Positions 16,165 to 23,646 of a stretch of DNA of 44,124 nt are shown here, piece by piece (position 1 is the first letter of the stretch; the number at the start of each line of letters is the position of its first letter). The DNA lies in contig JAKPJF010000073.1 of the NCBI GenBank assembly GCA_029554345.1, positions 1 to 44,124 of the forward strand, in the 5' to 3' direction. The notes beneath the pieces are model-generated. The model did no database searches, was not told where the DNA came from, and saw nothing but the letters and a program-made list of their open reading frames with translations. The translations under genes and the position numbers were made by a program. The stretch is from Spirochaetota bacterium (GTDB lineage Bacteria; Spirochaetota; UBA4802; JAFGJZ01).

Positions 16165-16194
16165 TTGACAAACTTTTCATGAAATGTGTAATGT
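16165..16194 (+). promoter_or_regulatory. Candidate promoter for the RRM gene leader
   Basis: A perfect -35 hexamer TTGACA (16165-16170) is followed after 18 bases by TAATGT (16189-16194), preceded by TGTG, as in extended -10 promoters. Transcription would start near 16200, about 150 bases before the RRM start codon. Confidence 0.45.
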
Positions 16195-16199
16195 CTTAT

Positions 16200-16350
16200 T
16201 ATTATTTTTTTCTGTTACTCGCTTATATCGGCTACTTTGCTCTCCTTTCTGTTTGCTCTGTAATCTCTGAATTTGCTCGTTAAGAAAAGAATATGACAGC
16301 AGTAATGCTGTATTTTTTAATATCCGGAAAATCCGGAAGGAAAGGTATTT
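16200..16350 (+). promoter_or_regulatory. Long leader or small RNA upstream of the RRM gene
   Basis: From the predicted start near 16200 the transcript is strongly pyrimidine-rich to about 16280 (many CTCT/TTTCT runs). It then has the hairpin ACAGCA-GTAA-TGCTGT (16296-16311) followed by ATTTTTT (16312-16318), and next TCCGGA-AAA-TCCGGA (16323-16337) directly before the ribosome site AAGGAAAGG. A 34-codon frame at 16179-16283 begins upstream of the predicted transcript start and is not counted. The layout fits either attenuation of the RRM gene or a roughly 115-base small RNA ending at 16318. Confidence 0.45.
16296..16318 (+). terminator. Terminator-like hairpin inside the RRM leader
   Basis: A 6-bp stem ACAGCA/TGCTGT with loop GTAA is followed immediately by ATTTTTT. 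It is the shape of a weak intrinsic terminator and lies 33 bases before the start codon of the RRM gene, so it may cause premature termination. Confidence 0.45.
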
Positions 16351-16623
16351 ATGGGAAAGAAAATCTATGTTGGAAACCTCAGCTACGGGACATACGAAGA
16401 TGGTCTTGCTGATTATTTCAAAGAACATGGAGAAGTCGCTTCAGTAAAAATTATTACAGATCGCGATACCGGAAGATCAAAAGGTTTCGCATTTGTTGAA
16501 ATGGGTACTGATGCAGAAGCCCAGGCCGCAATAACAGCTCTTAACGGCGCTGAAATTGACGGACGCCGTCTCAAAGTTAACGAAGCAATGGACAAGCCCC
16601 GCACTAATTACGGTCGCTACTAA
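16351..16623 (+). CDS. RRM-domain RNA-binding protein
   Basis: A 90-residue single-RRM protein of the kind seen in cyanobacteria, spirochaetes and other bacteria. RNP2 is K-I-Y-V-G-N-L-S-Y (residues 4-12) and RNP1 is S-K-G-F-A-F-V-E-M (about 43-51), with the usual D-R-D-T-G-R between them and D-G-R-R-L-K-V-N-E-A at the end. The aromatic residues that stack on RNA are present. It ends with a short basic tail (PRTNYGRY). Such proteins bind single-stranded RNA and are often cold-induced. That would fit the long leader here, but induction is inference. AAGGAAAGG precedes the ATG and a strong terminator follows the stop, so it is monocistronic. Confidence 0.95.
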   Translation: MGKKIYVGNLSYGTYEDGLADYFKEHGEVASVKIITDRDTGRSKGFAFVEMGTDAEAQAAITALNGAEIDGRRLKVNEAMDKPRTNYGRY

Positions 16624-16647
16624 GTTTTGATTTCTTGAAGATAAAAA

Positions 16648-16675
16648 AAAACCGGCTTTATGCCGGTTTTTTTTT
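16648..16675. terminator. Intrinsic terminator between convergent genes
   Basis: A run of A, the stem ACCGGC-TTTAT-GCCGGT (16651-16667) and a run of nine T form a symmetric terminator. It would end the RRM transcript, and with the A-run read as U on the minus strand also the convergent AI-2E-type permease transcript. Confidence 0.9.
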
Positions 16676-17774
16676 ATCTTTTTTTCATTCCGATTGTTTT
16701 ATTATTATCTGAATTGTACAAATCGAGAAACTTATATATTTCCCAAAGAGAGAAAAAAATAGTAAGTAAAACCGGTCCGATTATTACACCGGGAAGATTA
16801 AAAGTCATAACACTGCCGATTAGAAGAAAGAAAAAAAGTATCGGATGAAAATTCAGTTTTTTACCGAAAACCTGCGGCTTAACAACATTCTCAAGAAATA
16901 AATACCAGAAAAGCGACCAGACGGCAAGTAAAACAGCTTCTTTATTTTTTCCTAAATATGCAAGATGAGCTACAGCCGGAACCCATACGATCGAGGTCCC
17001 TATTCCGGGAATCAATGAAAAAACAGCAGCGGCGGCAGCTCCCACCATCCACACACTGACACCGAAAATCAGAAAACCAACTCCGACCATAGCACCCTGA
17101 AGAACCATGATGAGTATATTTCCAAAAATCAGAACTTTTACCACATTCTTAATTCTTCCGAATATATCTACATCAACATCCCTCGGAAAAGGAATGACTT
17201 TATATGCAAGAGGAGTAAGTTTATGCGCCTCGCTGAATAGAAAAACAAGAAACATAACCGTAAAAAGAATATTTATGAGAAAAGTGACTGAAAAACCGAC
17301 TGCTTTCATTATACCGGAAAAAATATCGAATGAATAGACCTTTATGAATTCCATTACTTTTTCATAAACGAGTTTTTCTCGGATACCTAGATAAGCCAGA
17401 ATCTTTTTGAGAGTCGCGTTTTTATAAATATATATTTGAATATCAGCAGGTTTGATATTATTGGTTACATTATGGTAAATTTCAAGCGACTGATTCGCCA
17501 GAAGAAGCATCAGTACAACTGACGGAAGAATAACCATAAGACAAAAAGCCGATACAACAATAAAGGTACTTATCCGCTGTGACTTCAGCCTAGCAGCAAA
17601 AAAATTATGTATAGGTTTAAGCGCGATATAGCTGATCACGGCAAAAAAAAGCGGCCAGATATAATATCTGAATATTACGGCAATTGACACAGCAACTGCA
17701 CCGAACAGAACCAGAAACACGATTTTTTGTGCACGGTTGTTTTTTATTTCGGAATACGAATTTGGATTTCCCAT
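16674..17774 (-). CDS. AI-2E/PerM-family membrane transporter
   Basis: A 366-residue polytopic protein of the AI-2E transporter family, with about eight predicted spans: pairs near the N-terminus (IVFLVLFGAVAVSIAVIF; FFAVISYIALKPIHNFF), a soluble loop with YEKVMEFIKVYSFDIFSG, then VTFLINILFTVMFLVFLF and the family core GAAAAAVFSLIPGIGTSIVW, ending FPG-type LPGVIIGPVLLTIFF. Members export small molecules or act in ion homeostasis; the substrate is not predictable. I use the ATG at 17774 because a 10-bp palindrome lies just upstream, inside the longer frame to 17825, whose first 17 residues are not family-like. The ribosome site is weak (GGGGA). The gene ends in the shared terminator. Confidence 0.85.
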   Translation of the reverse strand: MGNPNSYSEIKNNRAQKIVFLVLFGAVAVSIAVIFRYYIWPLFFAVISYIALKPIHNFFAARLKSQRISTFIVVSAFCLMVILPSVVLMLLLANQSLEIYHNVTNNIKPADIQIYIYKNATLKKILAYLGIREKLVYEKVMEFIKVYSFDIFSGIMKAVGFSVTFLINILFTVMFLVFLFSEAHKLTPLAYKVIPFPRDVDVDIFGRIKNVVKVLIFGNILIMVLQGAMVGVGFLIFGVSVWMVGAAAAAVFSLIPGIGTSIVWVPAVAHLAYLGKNKEAVLLAVWSLFWYLFLENVVKPQVFGKKLNFHPILFFFLLIGSVMTFNLPGVIIGPVLLTIFFSLWEIYKFLDLYNSDNNKTIGMKKR

Positions 17775-17795
17775 TACTATTTTTTCCCCATGGGA

Positions 17796-17820
17796 GGGCG
17801 GTGCATTATTTGCACCGCCC
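17796..17820. repeat. Perfect 10-bp palindrome upstream of the AI-2E-type gene
   Basis: GGGCGGTGCA-TTATT-TGCACCGCCC is a fully paired GC-rich stem in an AT-rich context. It has no T-run on either side. It lies between the 54-residue small gene and the permease gene on the same strand, so it may end the first transcript, protect an RNA end or act in the permease leader. Confidence 0.6.
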
Positions 17821-17843
17821 GTCATGATTGCACAGAAACGCCA

Positions 17844-18008
17844 TCATTTAGTGAGATAATGAGACAGATCGGATGCGATTTTTCTTATCGCATGATCCAG
17901 ATAATTGTCATCAGATATTCTTTTGCGATACTCATCGAGAGATAAGTTAAGTCTGCCTGATGTTTTGACCTCAATCTCACGCCCCTCCTTGTTCATGAGA
18001 CTCTTCAT
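17844..18008 (-). CDS. Small 54-residue protein, hypothetical
   Basis: A short gene with a good ribosome site: AGGAG seven bases before the ATG at 18008. The product is charged and helical (begins MKSLMNKEGREIEVKTSG, then LNLSLDEYRKRISDDNYLDH, ending DLSHYLTK). The phrase L-N-L-S-L-D-E-Y-R-x-R-I-S-D-D-x-Y-L-D-x-A resembles a small regulatory or anti-sigma FlgM-like helix pair, but I would not assign it. There are no cysteines and no signal. It lies between yraN and the permease gene on the same strand. Conservation in relatives would decide whether it is real. Confidence 0.6.
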   Translation of the reverse strand: MKSLMNKEGREIEVKTSGRLNLSLDEYRKRISDDNYLDHAIRKIASDLSHYLTK

Positions 18009-18152
18009 GACATTTCTCCTTTTTGACCCGGCTCCTCCTTGAGCTGGCGATCATACCTGTTTTCAAATTCGACCTGTTATTGAATTTACATTAGAACTAA
18101 TTAAATAAATTAAGTATTAATTTACAGGGAAAATGCCGATATTATGTCTCAT

Positions 18153-18494
18153 TTATCTTACAATATCTTCTATGTGGGAAATCTTTTGTCCGTCTACCGA
18201 AAGTAAATCAAACCGGAAAATTCCATATTGCGGATTCTCTCTGACAAATCCCGCAGCAGCCTTTCTCATTCTTGCTATTTTTTTTGAATTCACAGAGGAA
18301 ACAGCCCCGCCGAAAGAGTCTTTTGAACGGTAACGAACTTCAGCAAAAACAACTATTCCGTTTTTAGAACAAATTATATCAATTTCTCCGAACCTTCCGA
18401 AATGATAATTTCGTTTCAAAATTGAATATCCTGTGGATTCAAGAAATGACGAGACCAGATCTTCTGCCGAATTTCCGGTCTCACGTGAATTCAT
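18153..18494 (-). CDS. YraN/UPF0102 endonuclease-like protein
   Basis: A 113-residue member of UPF0102 with the Holliday-resolvase-like endonuclease fold: G-N-x-A-E-D-L-V at the N-terminus, L-K-R-N-Y-H-F-G-R-F-G-E-I-D-I-I in the middle, then V-F-A-E-V-R-Y-R, where E, D and E-x-R are the predicted metal/catalytic residues (normally E-V-K). The final strand is RFDLLSVDG. The biological role of the family is unknown, possibly DNA repair. The ATG overlaps the HD-GYP stop (ATGA), so it is the last gene of the rpsP operon. Length is normal. Confidence 0.9.
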   Translation of the reverse strand: MNSRETGNSAEDLVSSFLESTGYSILKRNYHFGRFGEIDIICSKNGIVVFAEVRYRSKDSFGGAVSSVNSKKIARMRKAAAGFVRENPQYGIFRFDLLSVDGQKISHIEDIVR

Positions 18495-19654
18495 ATAAGA
18501 TCATCCATTTTAAGTCCTGCTTCTTTTTCGTCGAGGGTTTTTACGATATAAAGAGACTGATCTTCAATCAGATTTACTATAGTAAGATCGGAATACTTTG
18601 TTCCGTTTTCATCCAGTATAAGCTTTACAATCGGACGGAGAGGCTTGCTTGGAACCGAACCTATAACAATTCCTGTTCCCTTTTTATTTAGCTGAACGAT
18701 AGAACCCACTGGATAAACGCTCAATACGGCAATGAAGAGCCTAATCAGCACAGGGTCGAATTTCTTTGCACCGTCGGAAACCAAATCCTTCATTGCATGG
18801 TAAAAAAACTTTTTATCACGGTAACTTCTACTTTCAATCAAAGCTTCGTAACTGTCTGCAATTGAAGCAATTCTTCCCTGCTCGGAAATTTCAGCACCTT
18901 TTAATCCCTTCGGATAACCTTTGCCGTCAAACTGTTCGTGATGCTGAAGACTCATCATAGCAGAATAATCTTTAATATTTCCAAGTTCCCGTAAAACCTT
19001 ATAACCGAGCAAAGGATGCGACTTAATTTGATTTATTTCCCTGTCCGTAAGATCAGACTGTTTATGCATAATGTAATTCGGAATCTGAGCCATTCCGGAA
19101 TTTATAAGGAGCATTCCTATACCGAGATCGACAAGCTTATTTTTCGGATACTTGATAGCCATACCGATAAGAAGCGCATAGAAAGTCGCATTAACAGCAT
19201 GCGTGGTCAATATGTCATTATCTGATTTAATCGCGTGAATGAAAAGAAACACATTCCGGTTTTCTCCCAGAATCTTCAGAATATTCTCAACAGAAGCTTC
19301 AAGTTCTGTTGTTGTGAAGACACGGCTGTTTCTGATTGCCGTATGCGTTTTCATTACCGCAGAACACGCCTGTTCATGCACCTCGACAAGCCGGGTTTTC
19401 ATATCGAGCATCTTGTTATAATTATCAAGTATTATATCGAATTCACGCGCATTTACCTTAATCGATTCCGCCGCTTCTGCAGAAACGACATCTCCATCAC
19501 ATTCAACTTCGGTAATATTCCATTTCTGGAGACGTTTTATATCACTGTCCTTAATAGGAACATTTGCTCCAACAAGAATAGTGGATTCATCAATATGCAC
19601 CGGTTTTGTAAAACGCATTCCCGGTTTTAAATCTGTAACCATAATTTTTTTCAT
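18491..19654 (-). CDS. HD-GYP-type protein lacking the HD metal dyad
   Basis: A 387-residue protein with an N-terminal DUF3391-like segment (KKIMVTDLKPGMRFTKPVHI), a helical linker and an HD-GYP domain (about residues 145-300). The GYP half is clear: QHHEQFDGKGYPKGLKGAEI and RIASIADSYEALIESRSYR. Where active enzymes have L-L-H-D-I-G-K this protein has L-L-I-N-S-G-M (182-188), so both HD metal ligands are replaced (I184, N185). H152, H213, H238 and H239 remain. HD-GYP domains cut cyclic di-GMP. Without the dyad it may be a binding protein rather than a hydrolase. A tail after residue 310 (VYPVGSIVQLNKKGTGIVIG) is a typical C-terminal beta domain. It lies between flhX and yraN in the rpsP operon. 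Confidence 0.88.
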   Translation of the reverse strand: MKKIMVTDLKPGMRFTKPVHIDESTILVGANVPIKDSDIKRLQKWNITEVECDGDVVSAEAAESIKVNAREFDIILDNYNKMLDMKTRLVEVHEQACSAVMKTHTAIRNSRVFTTTELEASVENILKILGENRNVFLFIHAIKSDNDILTTHAVNATFYALLIGMAIKYPKNKLVDLGIGMLLINSGMAQIPNYIMHKQSDLTDREINQIKSHPLLGYKVLRELGNIKDYSAMMSLQHHEQFDGKGYPKGLKGAEISEQGRIASIADSYEALIESRSYRDKKFFYHAMKDLVSDGAKKFDPVLIRLFIAVLSVYPVGSIVQLNKKGTGIVIGSVPSKPLRPIVKLILDENGTKYSDLTIVNLIEDQSLYIVKTLDEKEAGLKMDDLI

Positions 19655-19665
19655 ACATCTTAATC

Positions 19666-19926
19666 CTATTCTATGGTTCCGTTAACCTTCCAGCAATAAG
19701 CGATAACTTCTGATACTGCTGAATACAGTTCAAAAGGAATCTCCTTGCCTTCTCTTATATGAAAGAGAACTTCAGCTAAATCAGAATCTTTATAAACAAT
19801 AACGCCGTTTTCACGGGCAAGTTTTATCATTTTCTCAAAAAGTATATCTTTTGCCTTGGCAACTACTACCGGAGCCTGATCTCCTTTTTTGTAGCTTAGC
19901 GCGACTGCTTTGCTGCTTTTTTTCAT
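19666..19926 (-). CDS. FlhB C-terminal-domain-only protein (FlhX type)
   Basis: An 86-residue stand-alone homologue of the cytoplasmic FlhB tail. It shows the segment after the NPTH cleavage site: AVALSYKKGDQAPVVVAKAK, then a helix K-L-A-R-E-N-G-V, then D-L-A-E-V-L and I-P-F-E-L-Y-S-A-V-S-E-V-I-A-Y. No membrane part and no N-P-T-H are present, so it is like the post-cleavage half of FlhB. In other bacteria such FlhX proteins take part in the export-specificity switch of the flagellar type III apparatus. The ATG overlaps the fliK-like stop by four bases (ATGA), which supports a functional pair. Confidence 0.9.
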   Translation of the reverse strand: MKKSSKAVALSYKKGDQAPVVVAKAKDILFEKMIKLARENGVIVYKDSDLAEVLFHIREGKEIPFELYSAVSEVIAYCWKVNGTIE

Positions 19927-20810
19927 GCCTTAGTATCCAAAAAAGCCCCGGAACAGTTATTTTCAATTTCTGAAACAAATTCTTCATAATTAAATAACCG
20001 TATAATCAAACCCTTTTCAATCTTTTTTTGAATGTTTTCGTAAATTTCCGGCAAAAGAGCCTTTATACCCGAAAGAAAAGGTTTATTTACGGCAATAAGA
20101 CATATCTCAATTCTTTCTGCAGATAATTTCGCGATAAGATCTATTTTTCCGGAACGGCTGAGCTCGAATTCTGCGAAATAAAAGCCCCGGTCAGAAAATG
20201 AATCATATTCAAAAAGCTTTCCTTCGTCTTCAATATAAAAGAAATCATCATCTGACGATTTACTGTCAAGTTCATATTTGGCATATTGCTCTAATATTTC
20301 ATCAGCCGCATCCCGAATGGTTTCTTCAGCCGGAAGTGATGAATTCTCAAAAAAAATGTCAAACATTGCAGAACGTTCGTCAGAAAGAAATATTCGGGAT
20401 ATAAAAGAAACTTCAGAAGGAGTAAAATTTTTTGCAACAAGAGATCCGGCGCATGAACGTAAAAAATCTTTTTTTGCAGAAGAATAATCAATGCGATCTT
20501 TTGCACGCATTGCCGACATAAACACACTCATACCCGCACGGATTGAGCGTAGAAAAACAGATGCGTTGGACGAATCAGAAAATAATTCTTTAAAAAAGGC
20601 TCCGTCGGCAATTCTGAAAACCGGGCGTTTATTTTCGTTTCCAACATATTCAAGTGATAATTTACCCGGTTTTATTTCACCCGAAATTTTAGCTTCGACG
20701 ACATCTTTGCCGACTTGAATGAGAACAGATTCTTTTGAACGGGATAAAATACGTCCGGTAATTTTTTGACCTGGAATATAGCCGTTAGCAGATGAAAAAA
20801 CCGGATTCAT
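19923..20810 (-). CDS. FliK-like flagellar hook-length control protein (putative)
   Basis: A 295-residue protein that starts at the ATG at 20810, one base after the rnhB stop, with AGGAAG before it. An earlier in-frame start would overlap rnhB. Its N-terminus has a beta-rich region (GQKITGRILSRSKESVLIQV, GEIKPGKLSLEYVG) as seen in short FliK-type proteins adjacent to flhX. The C-terminus holds the substrate-switch-like part: YFAEFELSRSGKIDLIAKLS, then helices, ending in KALLPEIYENIQKKIEKGL. The role is inferred from position beside flhX and from this domain order, not from strong motifs. It would set hook length by telling the export gate to switch substrates. Confidence 0.6.
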   Translation of the reverse strand: MNPVFSSANGYIPGQKITGRILSRSKESVLIQVGKDVVEAKISGEIKPGKLSLEYVGNENKRPVFRIADGAFFKELFSDSSNASVFLRSIRAGMSVFMSAMRAKDRIDYSSAKKDFLRSCAGSLVAKNFTPSEVSFISRIFLSDERSAMFDIFFENSSLPAEETIRDAADEILEQYAKYELDSKSSDDDFFYIEDEGKLFEYDSFSDRGFYFAEFELSRSGKIDLIAKLSAERIEICLIAVNKPFLSGIKALLPEIYENIQKKIEKGLIIRLFNYEEFVSEIENNCSGAFLDTKA

Positions 20811-20811
20811 T

Positions 20812-21426
20812 TTACTTCCTGCATGGAGCATAACTTATACGGTGAACCGGACTTGCTCCATGCACGCGTAATGCTTCCATGTGCTCTTTTGTTCCGTAAC
20901 CCATATTTCTGTCAAATCCGTAAGAAGAATAAGAGGAAGATAATTCCATCATCTCCCTATCCCTAATAACTTTGGCTATTATAGAAGCTGCCGCAATTGA
21001 AAATGATTTCGAATCACCTTTTTTTACAGAAAGAGAAGGAATTTCAAACTTAAAAGAAAAATTTCCGTCTATCAGAAGATAATCAGGCTTCAAATCAGAT
21101 TTAGTGATCAGTTTCTGAATGGCAAGACGGGTTGCCTGATTCACATTAATTGAATCAATTATTTGATGATCTATAAAAACATGCCCGCAGGAAACAGCGT
21201 GTGCTTTTATGAAATCAAATACTTCTTCACGGCAAGCAGATGTCAGCTTCTTGGAATCATTAATACATTTGAAATCATGTGGGGGATCAAGTATAACATT
21301 TACAGGAAAAACTACCATTGAAACAGAAAGAGGCCCCGCAAGGGAGCCTCTACCGGCTTCGTCAATTCCGGCAACATATTTGCAGCCGTTTAACAGAAGT
21401 CCTTTTTCAATATCAAAATCCGGCAT
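20812..21426 (-). CDS. rnhB: Ribonuclease HII
   Basis: A 204-residue RNase HII, which removes ribonucleotides from RNA:DNA hybrids. The active-site start GIDEAGRGSLAGPLSVSMVV is present; D-E-A-G-R-G gives the D and E metal ligands. DSKKLTSACREEVFDFI, then LLIDGNFSF with the third acid, and KGDSKSFSIAAASIIAKVIR with R-D-x-x-M-M-E follow. The C-terminal GYGTKEHMEALRVHGASPVHR is typical. Length is normal. It lies 17 bases after the rplS stop, in the rpsP operon, and one base before the fliK-like gene. Confidence 0.96.
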   Translation of the reverse strand: MPDFDIEKGLLLNGCKYVAGIDEAGRGSLAGPLSVSMVVFPVNVILDPPHDFKCINDSKKLTSACREEVFDFIKAHAVSCGHVFIDHQIIDSINVNQATRLAIQKLITKSDLKPDYLLIDGNFSFKFEIPSLSVKKGDSKSFSIAAASIIAKVIRDREMMELSSSYSSYGFDRNMGYGTKEHMEALRVHGASPVHRISYAPCRK

Positions 21427-21443
21427 AAATCTGCCGCACTTGA

Positions 21444-21845
21444 TTATTCCTGAACCGCAGCAGGAGCTTCGGTAGTAGCAGGAATAGATTTAAGAGAAAC
21501 ACGGCCTTTGCGCTCTTTAAGTTTGGAAGCCTTACCTTTAAGACCTCTAAGAAAATAAAGTTTGCTTCTGCGCACAGCTGATTTCTTAGTAATTTCAATT
21601 TTAGCAATTCTAGGCGAATTGATCGGGAATACTCTCTCAACACCTACATCATAAGAAATTCTTCTTACAGTAAACGTTCTTGCAACGCCTCTGTTATTAA
21701 TTGCAATAACAGTTCCTTCATAAACCTGGATTCTTTCTCTTGTTCCCTCAACTATCTTGTAATGAACTTTGATAGTATCACCGATTTCAAAATCCACCTT
21801 CTTTTCCTGAGCGAGCTCAAGACCAAGCTGTTCAGCTTTGTTCAT
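21444..21845 (-). CDS. rplS: 50S ribosomal protein L19
   Basis: A 133-residue L19, a protein at the interface between the 30S and 50S subunits. It has the expected [40 protein letters not shown] and [17 protein letters not shown], followed by [21 protein letters not shown] short Ala/Thr-rich extension after about residue 120 is additional. The ATG overlaps the trmD stop (ATGA). Bacterial rplS is normally in an operon with rpsP, rimM and trmD, as here. Confidence 0.98.
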   Translation of the reverse strand: MNKAEQLGLELAQEKKVDFEIGDTIKVHYKIVEGTRERIQVYEGTVIAINNRGVARTFTVRRISYDVGVERVFPINSPRIAKIEITKKSAVRRSKLYFLRGLKGKASKLKERKGRVSLKSIPATTEAPAAVQE

Positions 21846-22546
21846 TTCTGTTCTCCTTCTTTCATATTCAGATACTTCCGATAGAGATCCGGTCTGACAC
21901 TAGAAGTTTTCTCTTCACTCATCATCAAACGCCATTTTCGTATCTTAGCATGATCGCCGCTTAAAAGGATTTCAGGAACTTTCATTCCGTCAATCTCGGA
22001 CGGCCGCGTGTAATGAGGATATTCCAAAAGATCGTTCTCGAAACTTTCTTCGAGAAGCGAGTCACTGTTGGACATAAATCCCTTTTCAAGCCTTGCCGCC
22101 GCGTCCATAATTATCAAAGCGGCATATTCACCGCCTGAAAGGACATAGTCGCCTACCGAAACTTCGATATCGACATAACGGTCGATTACCCGCTGGTCAA
22201 CGCCTTCATAATGACCGCAGATGATGATCAGCTCTTCTTCGGCGGATAATTCCTTGACCATATTCTGAGTCAAGGGTGTTCCGCCTGCTGATGCAAGAAT
22301 AACTTTAGCATTCTGCGATTTAATATTTTCCATACAGTTAAAAAGAGGACCCGGCATTAATACCATTCCGCTTCCTCCGCCGTACGGAGCATCATCACAG
22401 CGCTTAAATTTGTCTTCCGAATAATTTCTAAGATCGTATATATCCGTTTTTATTACACCTGAGTTTATCGCCTTGCCCAGAAGTGAAGACTTCAAAGGCG
22501 AATCAAAAAACGCAGGAAATAATGTCACAATTTTAAAATGCTTCAC
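21842..22546 (-). CDS. trmD: tRNA (guanine37-N1)-methyltransferase TrmD
   Basis: A 234-residue SPOUT methyltransferase that makes m1G37 in tRNA and so prevents +1 frameshifting. Motifs include [40 protein letters not shown], the knot region [18 protein letters not shown] and [20 protein letters not shown], then [11 protein letters not shown]. The start is a GTG at 22546, three bases after the rimM stop. It overlaps rplS by four bases. Length and motifs are normal. Confidence 0.98.
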   Translation of the reverse strand: MKHFKIVTLFPAFFDSPLKSSLLGKAINSGVIKTDIYDLRNYSEDKFKRCDDAPYGGGSGMVLMPGPLFNCMENIKSQNAKVILASAGGTPLTQNMVKELSAEEELIIICGHYEGVDQRVIDRYVDIEVSVGDYVLSGGEYAALIIMDAAARLEKGFMSNSDSLLEESFENDLLEYPHYTRPSEIDGMKVPEILLSGDHAKIRKWRLMMSEEKTSSVRPDLYRKYLNMKEGEQK

Positions 22547-22549
22547 TGA

Positions 22550-23074
22550 CTACTCTTCAAATAATCCGTCAACAGGGGAAATATCAATCCGCCCTTCTTT
22601 CAAACGTGAAACATCAACCATCGAATCAACAAACGGGAGAAGAAACTGTTTTGATGATGAATTTTCAATCACCAGAATATCGCCTGCTCCCTCAATAATA
22701 TCGACTACTTTTCCGAAACAAACACCGTCACGGTAAGCCGAAGCACCTATCAAATCGCTGTAATAAAATTCATCTTCAGACAGAATGTCGCGGGTCCTTT
22801 CGGCATGTTCTTTTGAAATTGCCAGAGTAAATCCTTTAAGTTTTTCTGCTGAAGTTCTGTCAGTCAAACCTTCAAATGAAACAACCGCATGATTGCCTTT
22901 CAATAAAGAAAAAGAATCAACAGTATATTCCTGAACGGCAGAACCTTTTACTGCAAAAACGGCACTTCCGCGCTCAAAACGTTCGGGAATATCAGTAATA
23001 ACGAATATCTTAAGTGCGCCTTTCAGCGAATGTGCGGAAAGAACTTTTGCTATTCTTATAAATTCGTGATCCAA
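22550..23074 (-). CDS. rimM: Ribosome maturation factor RimM
   Basis: A 174-residue RimM, a 30S head assembly factor that binds S19. It has the N-terminal RimM domain (IRIAKVLSAHSLKGALKIFV, with ITDIPERFERGSAVF) and a C-terminal PRC barrel (EDEFYYSDLIGASAYRDGV, VVDIIEGAGDILVIENSS, FLLPFVDSMVDVSRLKEGRI). The start is TTG at 23074, three bases after the khpA stop, and no strong ribosome site was seen, so translation is probably coupled. The order khpA-rimM-trmD-rplS is conserved widely. Confidence 0.95.
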   Translation of the reverse strand: MDHEFIRIAKVLSAHSLKGALKIFVITDIPERFERGSAVFAVKGSAVQEYTVDSFSLLKGNHAVVSFEGLTDRTSAEKLKGFTLAISKEHAERTRDILSEDEFYYSDLIGASAYRDGVCFGKVVDIIEGAGDILVIENSSSKQFLLPFVDSMVDVSRLKEGRIDISPVDGLFEE

Positions 23075-23077
23075 ACG

Positions 23078-23311
23078 TCAGTCCAGAATCTCCAGGACGA
23101 CACGCTTGCCCGACTTAACGGAAGCAGCCGTCATGACAGTACGGATTGCACGGGCTATTCTGCCGTGCTTTCCGATGACTTTGCCCATATCATCTTTTGG
23201 AACTCTAAGTTCAAGAATGGTGGACTTATCGCCTTCTATTTCCCTTAGTTCGACCTGATCAGGTCTGTCAACCAGGGATTTTACTATGTATTCAACAACT
23301 TCTTTGCACAT
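23078..23311 (-). CDS. khpA: KH-domain RNA-binding protein KhpA
   Basis: A 77-residue single-KH protein that begins MCKEVVEYIVKSLVDRPDQV and has the KH GXXG loop in VPKDDMGKVIGKHGRIARAI (I-G-K-H-G-R, with G-K-H-G). In other bacteria the homologue pairs with KhpB and affects cell division and RNA metabolism. It lies 21 bases after rpsP and three bases before rimM, the standard position between the two. Length is normal. The start codon is ATG at 23311. Confidence 0.95.
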   Translation of the reverse strand: MCKEVVEYIVKSLVDRPDQVELREIEGDKSTILELRVPKDDMGKVIGKHGRIARAIRTVMTAASVKSGKRVVLEILD

Positions 23312-23332
23312 AAATTCTTTCCGATAAAGGAA

Positions 23333-23572
23333 TTAAACAAGACCTTTTCTTTTAAGGATGCCTTTTACAGTAGCTGAAGGCTGAGCGCCTTTTGCAAGCC
23401 ATGCTTTTACCTTGTCATCTTCAAGACCAACCTGATTGTCTTTTGCAACCGGATTGTAAAAACCAAGGCTTTCAAGAATAGAACCGTCTCTGCGGGTTCT
23501 TTCATCAATTGCAACTATCTTATAATAAGGTCTTTTTTTTGCACCTGCTCTCTGTAAACGAATTTTTACCAC
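23333..23572 (-). CDS. rpsP: 30S ribosomal protein S16
   Basis: A 79-residue S16 with the family start VKIRLQRAGAKKRPYYKIVA, then DERTRRDGSILESLGFYNPV and the C-terminal DKVKAWLAKGAQPSATVKGI. It is a GTG start at 23572 with AGGAGG five bases before, which is a strong site. It opens the operon rpsP-khpA-rimM-trmD-rplS-rnhB-fliK-flhX-HD-GYP-yraN. The PASTA protein gene ends upstream on the same strand with 74 bases between, so that gene may feed in or an independent promoter may exist. Confidence 0.98.
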   Translation of the reverse strand: MVKIRLQRAGAKKRPYYKIVAIDERTRRDGSILESLGFYNPVAKDNQVGLEDDKVKAWLAKGAQPSATVKGILKRKGLV

Positions 23573-23646
23573 TAAATCCTCCTAAATCCACTAATGGATG
23601 ATTATTTTGCCGTACGTTTTTTTGTCAATAATATTAAACACACCCG

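Noticed and set aside
16179-16283. 34-codon hydrophobic frame upstream of the RRM gene
   Set aside because: Its ATG lies inside the predicted promoter spacer, upstream of the likely transcript start, and it has no ribosome site.
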